This document shows positions 1 through 7,804 of a stretch of 25,973 nt of DNA, one piece after another. The notes beneath the pieces are model-generated. The model saw only the letters and a program-made list of their open reading frames with translations, was not told the origin of the DNA and did not search any database. Source of the DNA: Prevotellaceae bacterium (lineage in GTDB: Bacteria; Bacteroidota; Bacteroidia; Bacteroidales; Bacteroidaceae). Where the stretch lies: NCBI GenBank assembly GCA_015257125.1, contig JABZKU010000030.1, positions 1 through 25,973 of the forward strand, read 5' to 3'. Position 1 is the first letter of the stretch. Each line of letters opens with the position of its first letter. Made by a program: the position numbers and the translations under genes.

Positions 1-53
1 CCGTGACCCCATGCGTGACAGGCATGTATTCTAACCAACTGAACTAACGCACC
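1..53 (-). tRNA. tRNA-Asp (anticodon GTC), 3' part cut off by the window edge
   Basis: Read on the minus strand from 53 downward, the sequence opens with the acceptor strand GGTGCGT. A D-arm with TTCAGTTGGTTAGA follows, then the anticodon arm CCTGTCACGC with anticodon GTC (plus-strand GAC at 17-19), the variable region and the start of the T-stem. The T-loop and 3' acceptor strand lie beyond position 1. The anticodon decodes Asp codons GAC and GAU. The gene is divergent from sdaA. No clear TAnnTTTG element was found for it; the closest is one base off at 113-120 on the minus strand. Confidence 0.93.
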
Positions 54-169
54 GTTTGCATTTTGAGGAGTGATGTTCGTTAGAAGCATCCGTTGTTCCT
101 CGTTTGCGATTGCAAAGGAAGCACATTTCTCTGAATTGACCAAGCCCAAGTGCGTTTTTTTTCATTTCC

Positions 170-276
170 CCGCGCATTTTTCTTCAAAGTCCCCACGTTT
201 TCGGCGAAACTCCACTGGTTTTCGACGAAAACGGACTTGTTTTCTGAGTTAATTCCCTTGTTTTTCCACAAAGTCC
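170..276 (-). repeat. Degenerate 21-bp phased repeat array, copy 1
   Basis: On the minus strand, GAAAA blocks recur exactly every 21 nt five times, with TTT seven bases before several of them. The middle unit contains the perfect interrupted palindrome GTTTTCGTCGAAAAC (218-232), and the next unit has TTTCGCCGAAA. The core TGGGGACTTT is also present. The same unit in the same register occurs at 25806-25941. The periodicity is seen directly. A function, such as a binding array or curved DNA, is inferred. Confidence 0.6.
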
Positions 277-288
277 AAAGAAATGAAG

Positions 289-296
289 TATCTTTG
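289..296 (+). promoter_or_regulatory. Bacteroidota -7 element upstream of sdaA
   Basis: TATCTTTG matches the TAnnTTTG consensus of the primary sigma factor of Bacteroidota and lies 65 nt before the sdaA start. No TTG was found at the usual -33 spacing, so the call rests on the -7 box alone. Confidence 0.6.
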
Positions 297-361
297 TCGA
301 TGCATCTTCTATTATAGGGCGATGCTTACTCAATAGACACAACTATTTACTTGACTCATCA

Positions 362-1561
362 ATGAAAAGTCTTCGCGAACTCTTTCGCATCGGCTACGGC
401 CCCAGCAGCTCTCACACCATGGGTCCCCGCTCTGCCGCCGAACAATATAAACTCCGTCATCCCGAAGCCGTTCGTTTTTGCGTAACGCTCTATGGCAGTC
501 TTGCCGCTACCGGCAAGGGGCACTTAACCGACATGGCTATTAAAGAGGTGTTGGGCGAACAACGCACACATATTATATGGAAGCCCGATGTCTTCCTCCC
601 CTTTCACCCCAATGGGATGAAGTTTGAGGTCGAACACAGCGACGGCATAGTCTCCGATCCCTGGACGGTGTACTCTGTCGGCGGTGGTGCTTTGGCCGAA
701 GAGCACGACGAAAAGATCGCCTCGCATGAGGTCTACGAACTCGACCACTTGGGCGACATCATGGACTGGTGCGCCAAACGCGGCGTGGACTACTGGAACT
801 ACGTTGAGGCTTGCGAAGGTCCGGAAATATGGACTTATTTAGCGGAAGTATGGGAAGTGATGAAATCTGCCGTCGAACGTGGTTTGGAACACGAAGGCGT
901 TTTGCCCGGCGAACTCCACCTGCAGCGCAAAGCCCCCCGCTATTACATCAAAGCCAAGGGCTACGGTGCCAATCTGCAATCGCGCGGCCTGGTCTTCTCC
1001 TATGCACTGGCCGTGAGTGAGGAAAATGCCGGCGGCGGTCAAATCGTGACGGCGCCCACTTGCGGATCGTGCGGTGTGGTTCCGGCTGTTCTATACCATA
1101 TATATAAGAGCCGCCAAATTAGTGAGACCCGTATCCTCCATGCTTTGGCCACTGCCGGGCTCATTGGCAACGTTGCCAAGACTCTTGCTTCGATCTCCGG
1201 TGCGGAAGCCGGCTGCCAAGCCGAAGTGGGTGTGGCCTGTGCCATGGCCGCCGCGGCGGCGAACTACTGCTTCGGCGGAAGTTTGGCCAGTGTGGAGTAT
1301 GCTGCGGAAATGGGATTGGAGCACCATCTTGGCATGACCTGCGACCCGATCTGCGGTTTGGTGCAAATTCCATGCATCGAGCGCAACGCCCATGCAGCCG
1401 CCCGCGCGCTCGACGCCAATATCTATGCCACCTTTGCCGAAGGCATTCACCACATTTCCTACGACAAGGCAGTCATCGTAATGGGTAAGACGGGCCGCGA
1501 CCTTCCTTCCCTCTATCGTGAAACTTCAGAAGGCGGATTAGCCGAAGTCTATCACAAATAA
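362..1561 (+). CDS. sdaA: L-serine dehydratase (L-serine ammonia-lyase), single-chain iron-sulfur type
   Basis: The cytosolic enzyme deaminates L-serine to pyruvate and ammonia using a catalytic [4Fe-4S] cluster instead of PLP. The 399-residue product starts with the beta-domain signature GPSSSHTMGP (residues 13-22). The alpha-domain follows, with TAPTCGSCG (Cys234 and Cys237) and CDPICGLVQIPC (Cys327, Cys331, Cys338), the region that supplies cluster ligands in this family. Both halves are fused in one chain, as is usual for Bacteroidota and unlike the split alpha and beta subunits of Bacillus. The ATG at 362 begins directly at the conserved N-terminus. A TATCTTTG box lies upstream. The gene appears monocistronic, since panB has its own promoter box. 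The family assignment is firm, and the cluster-ligand assignment follows family knowledge. Confidence 0.95.
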   Translation: MKSLRELFRIGYGPSSSHTMGPRSAAEQYKLRHPEAVRFCVTLYGSLAATGKGHLTDMAIKEVLGEQRTHIIWKPDVFLPFHPNGMKFEVEHSDGIVSDPWTVYSVGGGALAEEHDEKIASHEVYELDHLGDIMDWCAKRGVDYWNYVEACEGPEIWTYLAEVWEVMKSAVERGLEHEGVLPGELHLQRKAPRYYIKAKGYGANLQSRGLVFSYALAVSEENAGGGQIVTAPTCGSCGVVPAVLYHIYKSRQISETRILHALATAGLIGNVAKTLASISGAEAGCQAEVGVACAMAAAAANYCFGGSLASVEYAAEMGLEHHLGMTCDPICGLVQIPCIERNAHAAARALDANIYATFAEGIHHISYDKAVIVMGKTGRDLPSLYRETSEGGLAEVYHK

Positions 1562-1579
1562 TGTTTAGTACTGCACAAA

Positions 1580-1613
1580 TTGCTACGTAGGCACCGATTT
1601 ATTATTATCTTTG
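1580..1613 (+). promoter_or_regulatory. Promoter of panB (TTG at 1580-1582, TATCTTTG at 1606-1613)
   Basis: A -33-like TTG and a perfect TAnnTTTG box are separated by 23 nt, slightly longer than ideal. They lie 63 nt before the panB start. A small hairpin, GTCCT to AGGAC (1621-1637), falls in the leader. Confidence 0.65.
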
Positions 1614-1676
1614 CCGCAACGTCCTCACTTTTAGGACGACATTTTCAACGATCAACCTCAAGACCTCTAAAATACA

Positions 1677-2495
1677 ATGGCCGGATATTTGGTAGACGAC
1701 ACCCGCAAAGTAACCACTCACCGACTACTTGAAATGAAGCAGCAAGGCAAGAAGATTGCCATGCTCACCTCATACGATTACACTACCGCCGGCATCGTCG
1801 ATGAAGCCGGTGTCGACTGCATCCTCGTAGGCGACAGCGCATCGAACGTCATGGCGGGCAATGTGACCACCCTGCCCATTACGCTCGACCAAATGATCTA
1901 TCATGCGAGTTCGGTGGTGCGCGCCGTGAAGCGCGCATTGGTGGTTTGCGACATGCCTTTCGGCACTTACCAAGTGAACCCCACCGAAGGGGTGCGCAAT
2001 GCCATTCGCATCATGCAAGAAACCGGCGCCGACGCGCTGAAGCTCGAAGGCGGCATTGAAATTATCGACACCGTACGAAAGATTCTCGAAGCCGGCATCC
2101 CCGTGATGGGACACCTTGGTCTCACTCCTCAGAGCATCAATAAGTTTGGCACATACGCTGTTCGCGCACGTGAAGAAGCCGAAGCCAACAAATTGATCGA
2201 CGATGCCAAAGCTCTGCAAGAAGTGGGCTGCTTCGCCTTGGTGGTCGAAAAAGTCCCCGCCAGCCTCAATGCCCGCGTCTGCAATGAGTTGGAAATCCCC
2301 GTGATTGGCATCGGTGCCGGCCCCTCCGACGGCCAAGTGCTGGTGATCGACGATATGCTGGGCAAGAACAAATCGTTCTCCCCGAAATTCTTGCGTCGCT
2401 ACGCAGATTTACACACCATAATGACCAATGCCATCGGAAGATTTGTCACAGACGTAAAGAGTGCAGACTTCCCTTCCGAGCACGAACAATACTGA
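1677..2495 (+). CDS. panB: 3-methyl-2-oxobutanoate hydroxymethyltransferase
   Basis: PanB transfers a hydroxymethyl group from 5,10-methylene-tetrahydrofolate to 2-oxoisovalerate, giving ketopantoate, the first committed step of pantothenate and CoA synthesis. The 272-residue product has the expected length and TIM-barrel motifs: MLTSYDY (29-35), VGDSASN with metal-ligand Asp53, CDMPFGTY with Asp92, KLEGG with Glu124, and VVEKVPA with the catalytic-position Glu191. The start is an ATG about 60 nt after a promoter box. The lysozyme gene begins 26 nt after the stop on the same strand, so the two may be cotranscribed, with no obvious functional link. No panC or panD is visible in the window. Confidence 0.96.
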   Translation: MAGYLVDDTRKVTTHRLLEMKQQGKKIAMLTSYDYTTAGIVDEAGVDCILVGDSASNVMAGNVTTLPITLDQMIYHASSVVRAVKRALVVCDMPFGTYQVNPTEGVRNAIRIMQETGADALKLEGGIEIIDTVRKILEAGIPVMGHLGLTPQSINKFGTYAVRAREEAEANKLIDDAKALQEVGCFALVVEKVPASLNARVCNELEIPVIGIGAGPSDGQVLVIDDMLGKNKSFSPKFLRRYADLHTIMTNAIGRFVTDVKSADFPSEHEQY

Positions 2496-2521
2496 CTTCA
2501 ATTCTCTTGACAGATCAGCCT

Positions 2522-3325
2522 ATGAAAAAGCTAAATCGGCTTTTCGGGCTAGCGATATTCTTCAGTCTACTGACTCCGCTATGCTCTCAAGCCAAGGTGA
2601 ATCCCACCTATAAACCTCGCCCGACGAATGTTGTGGCCGATGAATTGCCCACGCGCGCAGAAAATAACACGCAGAGCAGCATTCCCGGCGTACTTTTTGT
2701 GCGCCCTACCACCGGACAAATCAATGCTCGCTATCGCGAAGGTATCGATGTGAGCCGCTATCAAGGCTACATTGATTGGAATCGCGTCGGTACAGAAGGT
2801 GGCGTCAGCTACGTCTATATCAAAGCCACGGAAGGTTCTTCGCTGGTAGACCCCTACTATGCGACCAACTTGTATGGTGCTCGCCAAGCCGGATTGAGTG
2901 TGGGTAGTTACCATTTCTACCGCCCGCAGATCGACATTTACGAGCAATTGGCCAATCTCACCACGGTGGTACAAAAGCACGAGCAAGATTTGGTGCCGCT
3001 CATCGATATTGAAACCACCGGCGGCGTTCCACACGACAAATTTGTGGCCGACTTACAGGTTTTTGTCGAGAAAGTGACCGCTTTCTACGGCCGCCGTCCC
3101 CTACTCTACACCTACCAAAACTTCTACAACAAGCATTTGGTGGGCACTTTTTGGGGATATCAATGGATGATCGCGAAATATCACCGCGAAGAGCCTTATC
3201 TGGACGACAACACTGATTATGTGATGTGGCAGTACTCACAAACCGGCCGCGTCCCGGGCATTCGCGTGAACGTAGACCGCAGTCGCCTCATGGGTATTCA
3301 CACCTTGAGTGCATTGCGCATGTAA
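2522..3325 (+). CDS. Secreted glycoside hydrolase family 25 muramidase (lysozyme)
   Basis: The protein is predicted to cleave the beta-1,4 bond between MurNAc and GlcNAc in peptidoglycan. I start it at the ATG at 2522 and not at the in-frame TTG at 2507, because the signal peptide (MKKLNRLFGL, then a hydrophobic stretch to about CSQA at 24) then begins at the terminus. The Cys21 context (TPLC) is a poor lipobox, so signal peptidase I cleavage is more likely. The GH25 signatures are clear: GIDVSRYQG (Asp76), YIKATEG (Glu104), PLIDIE (Asp162 and Glu164, the catalytic pair position) and VNVDRS near the C-terminus. The product is 267 residues with one catalytic domain and no obvious wall-binding repeats. 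It may serve in wall remodelling or attack on competitors; the sequence does not decide. Confidence 0.92.
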   Translation: MKKLNRLFGLAIFFSLLTPLCSQAKVNPTYKPRPTNVVADELPTRAENNTQSSIPGVLFVRPTTGQINARYREGIDVSRYQGYIDWNRVGTEGGVSYVYIKATEGSSLVDPYYATNLYGARQAGLSVGSYHFYRPQIDIYEQLANLTTVVQKHEQDLVPLIDIETTGGVPHDKFVADLQVFVEKVTAFYGRRPLLYTYQNFYNKHLVGTFWGYQWMIAKYHREEPYLDDNTDYVMWQYSQTGRVPGIRVNVDRSRLMGIHTLSALRM

Positions 3326-3365
3326 AAAAGAACGGACTATTCGTGGGTTTCATCGAAAAAAGTTC

Positions 3366-3373
3366 TATCTTTG
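3366..3373 (+). promoter_or_regulatory. Promoter -7 box of ssrA
   Basis: TATCTTTG matches TAnnTTTG and ends 14 nt before the mature 5' end of tmRNA, so the precursor leader would be very short. No good -33 TTG is seen. Confidence 0.7.
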
Positions 3374-3387
3374 CAGTCACAAACCCT

Positions 3388-3785
3388 GGGGTCGACTGGA
3401 TTTGACAGCGGTTCGAGGTGATTTGTAAGCACGCAGTGCGGATGTTAGCGGGCACTCTAATCTCGGCTATCAACAATTTATCTGGCGAAAACAACTTTGC
3501 TCTCGCTGCCTAATCGAAGTACAGTAGATTGGCTTTATTCCTGCTCCAGGAGCGGGAACGAGACATCACCCAAGAGCACTTTCTCCTTTGCGTCTTGAAT
3601 CGGTGGTGCAGTAATTAGGAGATAGGATTTCGAAGCCTCGTTCGTTGTCCGAAATTTTAGAGGATAAGGCGCGGTTCACGACTGCTTTCGTCTCAAGCTG
3701 CGCACGAAAATCTGATAGAAAGCTAAGCGTGTAGAAAGCAAGTTAGTTCTCCGTTTGGACGAGGGTTCAATCCCCTCCGGCTCCA
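3388..3785 (+). ncRNA. ssrA: Transfer-messenger RNA (tmRNA)
   Basis: This is the RNA partner of trans-translation, which rescues stalled ribosomes with SmpB and tags the unfinished peptide for proteolysis. The 5' strand GGGGTCG (3388-3394) pairs with CGGCTCC (3778-3784) to form the tRNA-like acceptor stem. The T-arm GAGGGTTCAATCCCCTC precedes the 3' strand. The tag reading frame is at 3484-3513 and encodes GENNFALAA followed by TAA, with the usual LAA end recognised by ClpXP. The genome reads ACAAG after the discriminator base, so CCA is not encoded and must be added. smpB lies about 11 kb away in the same window. Length is about 398 nt. Confidence 0.96.
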
Positions 3786-3793
3786 CAAGACAT

Positions 3794-3834
3794 GCGCCGG
3801 CATACTTTTCACAAGTATGCCGGCGCTATCTTTT
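3794..3834 (+). terminator. Intrinsic terminator of ssrA
   Basis: A perfect 14-bp stem, GCGCCGGCATACTT (3794-3807) with its complement (3813-3826), has a 5-nt loop and is followed by TATCTTTTTCTT on the plus strand. It begins 9 nt after the tmRNA 3' end. Confidence 0.93.
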
Positions 3835-3853
3835 TCTTACATCGCATATAAAA

Positions 3854-3893
3854 GATGCCTCCCCTTTAGCCCATCGGCTAAGGGGGAGGCATC
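3854..3893 (-). terminator. Intrinsic terminator of the TonB receptor operon
   Basis: An 18-bp stem with one G-T wobble (3854-3871 with 3876-3893) and a 4-nt loop is followed by TTTTAT on the minus strand. It lies 33 nt beyond the stop codon of the receptor gene. Together with the ssrA terminator it insulates two converging transcripts. Confidence 0.9.
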
Positions 3894-3926
3894 ATGTTGC
3901 TTTTCAAACATCTTCTCGATACTCAA

Positions 3927-6320
3927 TCAGAACTCTACATTAAAGCGCAAGTTGAGTTGGCGTCCGGTCAGATAGTTCGGCACACCATGGCGATTACCTT
4001 CAATGTCTGTGATCCAATAATAGGAGTTGACATTGCGAATGCCGAGCAGATTGAAACAATCAATGCCCAACCAAGCATCGCGGACATACTTGCCCCATCC
4101 AACCACAGGTCGACGGCCATTTTTGAGTTCCGCTTTGAACAAGTGGTAGTTCAGTCCCACGTCCACTCGCTTGTAGGCCGGTGCTCGGAAAGTCTGCTCT
4201 CCACGAGAGGAATGCGGCGGACCGAAAGGCAATCCATGCGCAAACGCCGCACGCAGAGTGAGCGCCCATCGCGTAGAACCGGGGAAATAATCTGTGAAGT
4301 AGAGCGACACATTATATCGCTGGTCGGTGGGACGCGGATACCACACACCTCCCATTTTCTCGCGGGTTTGCATCAAGGAGAACGTCAACCATGAATCGGT
4401 GCCGGGAACAAACTCACCAAACAACTTGAAGTCAACTCCCGTAGCATATCCCGAAGCCAAATTGCGACCATAATACACCACGCGAACATTATCCACCGTA
4501 TAAGGAATGAGATTCGACAGCCTTTTGTAATAAGCCTCCGTCGTAAAACGGAACGGACGCTTCATCAATTGAAAGGTGTAGTCAGCTCCCACCACAAAAT
4601 GCACCGATCGCTGACTGCGCACTGCTGGATTGAGTTGCACGATCACGCTACCATTCGAACGCACCGTGTCGCGCAATTCTTTGTAAAAAGGTGCCTGATA
4701 ATACAATCCGGTAGCTGCTCGCAACGTCCAACGATCATTCCATTCGGGAATATAGCCAACAGACAAACGTGGCGACACGAACGTCTCGTTGTTCCAGTCG
4801 CGGTGCGTCAATCGCACACCGGCAGTCACGTTGAACAAGCCATGCGAGGCAACATGCCTCCAAGTATCCTGTAAAAAAGCCTCTGTGGTATGCGCCACCA
4901 AGCGGTTCGTCGATCGCAAAGCGTAAATCAAATGCAAAGCATTCGGTCTGTGGGGCAAAGAATAACCGGTGGAATCTCGCATCTCCCACTCCACAGCCCG
5001 TTCATTGGCCGACTCTCTGCGCCAGTCCAATCCGCCGAGCAACCGATGCTCTCCGATCTTCATTCCGCCGCGTAGACCGGCTTTCATCACCCGCGCCGTC
5101 AACGCGTTGCGGGCGTGCTCCATATAGGTCCCCACACCCAATTGCTTGCGCGTCGTCACTTCATTGAGCCAATACTGGCCTTGTATATCATATGTTTCAC
5201 GTTCTCTCGTGCCGAAACCCGACCATTGCAAAGCCAGGAATGCCGTGGGGGTGAAATGTCTCGTGAGGGTGGCAGCGCCGAAAAGTGTGCGAAAGGCATC
5301 GCGCTCTTGTCCATCGAAATAGACCTTGAACGAACGCGCATCAAACATCGTACCATAACGCGTTTCGCGGTCGTGAGGAACAAAATTATAGTGATTGTCC
5401 GCCACATTTCCCAGCACATCAAGCGACCACTGCTTAGACGGTCGCCACGACATCACCAATTGATAGTCGAAAAAGTTCGGTCGATACTCACCTCCCGTGT
5501 CAAGCGTTCCCAAAAGGTAACGCGTGGTCTTGTAACGAGCAGACGTCATCACCGAAAACTGCTTATTTCCCCAACCGAGATAGATGCCTCCGCCTAACAT
5601 AGAGCCGTTGACCGCAGCTTCCCACTGTTCGGGGCGACGATAAGTGATGTCTAACACCGACGACATTTTGTCACCATACTTCGCTTCGAAACCGCCCGAC
5701 GAAAACTTAATGCTTTCCACCATCGCACTGTTGATGACCGAAAGTCCTTCTTGCTGACCGGAGCGCACCAACTGCGGACGATAAAGTTCTATCCCATTGA
5801 GATATACAACATTTTCGTCAAACGATCCTCCGCGTACATTATATTGTGACGAGAGTTCACTGTGGGTCGACACTCCCGCCTGCGCAATCACCAATTCTTC
5901 CACTGCGTTTCCCGTAGCTGAAGGCGCTCCTTTGGACAAAGTGGGGTTCAACTGCTGTGTGGCCGTCGTCTGTCTTCGCTGCGATTTCACCACAGCCTCG
6001 CCGAACGAGGCCGTATAAAGAGGCAAAGTCACATCCAAACGCACCGAATCACTCGGTAGCAAGAGCGTGTGTTTCCGCGTTTCATAACCTAACATCGAAA
6101 ACACCATTGTCACCGAGTCATTCGAAGCACAAGTCAGCGCATATTCGCCTTTGATGTTCGCGACCGTGAGCAACGGCTTGCCGGCCACACGCACCGTGGC
6201 CAACGCGATCGGTTGCCCCTCGCTGTCACGTATCGTTCCGAACACGCGACAGGCACGCTGAGCAAAGGCAGAAGTACCCACTCCCAGCACGAGAAAGGAG
6301 AGAAGAAATTTGCTTGTCAT
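3927..6320 (-). CDS. TonB-dependent outer-membrane receptor with carboxypeptidase-like N-domain
   Basis: This is an outer-membrane active transporter energised by TonB-ExbBD; its substrate is unknown. The 797-residue protein has a signal peptide (MTSKFLLSF to about SAFA at 20). A CarboxypepD_reg-like domain follows (about 23-110, with GTIRDSEGQPIALATV and GEYAL). The plug comes next (about 115-215, with YNVRGGSFDENVVYLNGIELY), and then a long aromatic-rich beta-barrel ending in NLRFNVEF, a C-terminal Phe typical of barrel assembly. The length is modest for the family. No SusD-like partner follows, which argues against a classical glycan SusCD pair and leaves siderophore, metal or other small ligands possible. 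Its ATG directly abuts the stop codon of the RapZ-like gene, so it is probably the last gene of the rsmE operon. Confidence 0.93.
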   Translation of the reverse strand: MTSKFLLSFLVLGVGTSAFAQRACRVFGTIRDSEGQPIALATVRVAGKPLLTVANIKGEYALTCASNDSVTMVFSMLGYETRKHTLLLPSDSVRLDVTLPLYTASFGEAVVKSQRRQTTATQQLNPTLSKGAPSATGNAVEELVIAQAGVSTHSELSSQYNVRGGSFDENVVYLNGIELYRPQLVRSGQQEGLSVINSAMVESIKFSSGGFEAKYGDKMSSVLDITYRRPEQWEAAVNGSMLGGGIYLGWGNKQFSVMTSARYKTTRYLLGTLDTGGEYRPNFFDYQLVMSWRPSKQWSLDVLGNVADNHYNFVPHDRETRYGTMFDARSFKVYFDGQERDAFRTLFGAATLTRHFTPTAFLALQWSGFGTRERETYDIQGQYWLNEVTTRKQLGVGTYMEHARNALTARVMKAGLRGGMKIGEHRLLGGLDWRRESANERAVEWEMRDSTGYSLPHRPNALHLIYALRSTNRLVAHTTEAFLQDTWRHVASHGLFNVTAGVRLTHRDWNNETFVSPRLSVGYIPEWNDRWTLRAATGLYYQAPFYKELRDTVRSNGSVIVQLNPAVRSQRSVHFVVGADYTFQLMKRPFRFTTEAYYKRLSNLIPYTVDNVRVVYYGRNLASGYATGVDFKLFGEFVPGTDSWLTFSLMQTREKMGGVWYPRPTDQRYNVSLYFTDYFPGSTRWALTLRAAFAHGLPFGPPHSSRGEQTFRAPAYKRVDVGLNYHLFKAELKNGRRPVVGWGKYVRDAWLGIDCFNLLGIRNVNSYYWITDIEGNRHGVPNYLTGRQLNLRFNVEF

Positions 6321-6776
6321 TTAGCGAGAAGCCGTTGCGGGAAAGAAAGTTTCAATTGCTTGTTCGCGGTGTACAAGTCGCACCTCGACACCGAACTTTT
6401 GATGCAAATGTTCGGCAAGATGTTGCGCAGAATACACACTGCGATGCTGTCCACCGGTGCAACCGAACGAAAACATCAACGCTGTAAATCCACGCTCGAT
6501 GTAGCGCTCCACGTGCGTATCGGCCAGCGCATAGACATGCTCAAGAAAGGTGACAATTTCGCCATCCTCTTCCAAAAAATCAATCACCGGCTGATCCAAC
6601 CCCGTCAGTTGTTTATAAGGTTCATAGCGTCCGGGGTTGTGAGTGCTTCGGCAGTCGAAAACATAGCCGCCGCCGTTTCCACTTTCGTCGGCAGGAAGAC
6701 CTTTTTTGTAGGAGAAGCTAAAAACGCGCACCACCAGCGCCGTATCGTGAGAAGCAAGAGGTTCAATAGTAGACAT
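6321..6776 (-). CDS. Stand-alone RapZ C-terminal-domain protein
   Basis: In Enterobacteria, RapZ is a glucosamine-6-phosphate sensor whose C-terminal domain binds small RNAs and RNase E. This 151-residue protein matches only that C-terminal half: YVFDCRSTHNPGR (residues 39-50) and FSFGCTGGQHRSV (102-114), with conserved Cys106, His111 and Arg112. The N-terminal P-loop kinase-like domain of full-length RapZ (about 284 residues in E. coli) is absent. The gene starts 8 nt after the stop of a sugar-kinase-like gene and ends exactly at the receptor ATG. Pairing with an AmgK-like kinase suggests a role in amino-sugar or cell-wall precursor sensing, which is an inference. RNA binding in Bacteroidota is not shown by the sequence. 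Confidence 0.88.
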   Translation of the reverse strand: MSTIEPLASHDTALVVRVFSFSYKKGLPADESGNGGGYVFDCRSTHNPGRYEPYKQLTGLDQPVIDFLEEDGEIVTFLEHVYALADTHVERYIERGFTALMFSFGCTGGQHRSVYSAQHLAEHLHQKFGVEVRLVHREQAIETFFPATASR

Positions 6777-6784
6777 AGAGATTA

Positions 6785-7804
6785 TTATTTTTGCAGAGAA
6801 AGTTTCCGCAAGACCGCTTCGAGCGTCGGATAACCCGAAGCCGCACCTTGCGCTAACAAAGCGTGTACATTTTCAAGTGCGGGAGGAATGGATTGTAAGA
6901 AATAGGGTTTCCGCTCAAACCGGCCGCGCAAACCATAGGCACCGAGCACTTGCAACAATCGGAAAAGCACGAACCGGCGTAAGTCACTACGAAATTGTTC
7001 GCGATCCACCGGTCGCAACGAATTCAACTCGTCCAAATATTCTTCTATCAGTCGATCTCGAAGCGCTTGTGGATAACCGGCAGAAGCCTGCCACAAGAAC
7101 GAAGCGACATCATAAGGCAATGGCCCCCGTCGCCCTCCTTGAAAATCAATCATGTAAGAATTTGTATCACAAACCATTACATTTCTCGACTGGAAGTCAC
7201 GATACAAGAAAAACCCCTCGTTATCCACACCCTCAACCAAGTCCTTTGTCAAGGCTTCGAAGTCATCTTCCAACCGCATTTCATCAAAAGGCAAATCAGA
7301 CGTTTTGAGGAAACAATACTTGAAGTAGTTCAAATCGAACATCACCGAGCGCTCGCAGAAAGTATTGGGAGAAAGTAGACGCTCGAAGTCCAAACCTTGA
7401 GCGCCCTCCACCTGGAAGTGGGGTAAGGTACGCACGGTCTGCTTCAACAAGGCATAAGCATTCTCTGCGCAATCGGCCTGTTCGTCATAGCCATGTTCAC
7501 GCCAAACCGAAAGCGCCTGATGGAGCGACACATCGCCCAAGTCCGAAAGTAAATAGCAATGTCCGTCGTCACTGACTCCCAGCACCTGAGGCACCGGCAG
7601 ACCTTTGGAAGAAAAATGACGCGCCAGATAGAGAAAGGATCGATTCTCTTCCAAATCATTTCCAAATGCGCCAATACAAGTCGTCTCATCTGCCGCCGTA
7701 AACCGCACATAAACGCGATTCGAACCGGCTCCCGGCAAAGTTTCCACCTTAGCCGGCACTGCACCGAAAACCTCCTTATACAGTGCGCTCAATGTTTCGT
7801 TCAT
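6785..7804 (-). CDS. Phosphotransferase of the aminoglycoside/choline kinase fold, AmgK-like sugar kinase
   Basis: The 339-residue product has the APH kinase fold. The catalytic loop reads FFLYRDFQSRNVM (residues 198-210), with Asp203 in the catalytic position and Asn208 as Mg ligand. It is followed by MIDFQGGRRGPLPYDVASFL, with Asp220 in the DFG-like position. This DFQSRN/IDFQ pattern is that of the AmgK/COG3178 group, anomeric MurNAc/GlcNAc-1-kinases of cell-wall recycling. I infer a sugar 1-kinase, with the exact substrate open. The usual partner nucleotidyltransferase MurU is not beside it. It overlaps rsmE by four bases (ATGA) and precedes the RapZ-like gene by 8 nt, so the three are translationally linked. 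A true antibiotic-resistance kinase is unlikely in this context. Confidence 0.85.
   Translation of the reverse strand: MNETLSALYKEVFGAVPAKVETLPGAGSNRVYVRFTAADETTCIGAFGNDLEENRSFLYLARHFSSKGLPVPQVLGVSDDGHCYLLSDLGDVSLHQALSVWREHGYDEQADCAENAYALLKQTVRTLPHFQVEGAQGLDFERLLSPNTFCERSVMFDLNYFKYCFLKTSDLPFDEMRLEDDFEALTKDLVEGVDNEGFFLYRDFQSRNVMVCDTNSYMIDFQGGRRGPLPYDVASFLWQASAGYPQALRDRLIEEYLDELNSLRPVDREQFRSDLRRFVLFRLLQVLGAYGLRGRFERKPYFLQSIPPALENVHALLAQGAASGYPTLEAVLRKLSLQK

Larger units (their letters stand above)
54..361. other. Intergenic region between tRNA-Asp and sdaA
   Basis: No convincing gene is present. Two short overlapping open frames of about 60 codons, one on each strand, have no recognisable protein features. 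The minus-strand one stays open because it lies over a 21-bp (seven-codon) periodic repeat at about 170-276. The sdaA promoter-like element is at 289-296. Confidence 0.6.

Noticed and set aside
80..271. A 63-codon minus-strand frame with seven-residue periodicity, resembling a heptad coiled coil
   Set aside because: The periodicity comes from the 21-bp DNA repeat (21 nt is seven codons). The related array at 25.8 kb encodes different residues, so DNA-level conservation is the better explanation.
6785..7804. An aminoglycoside resistance phosphotransferase
   Set aside because: The fold is shared, but the DFQSRN/IDFQ motifs and linkage to a RapZ-like gene fit the AmgK sugar-kinase group better.
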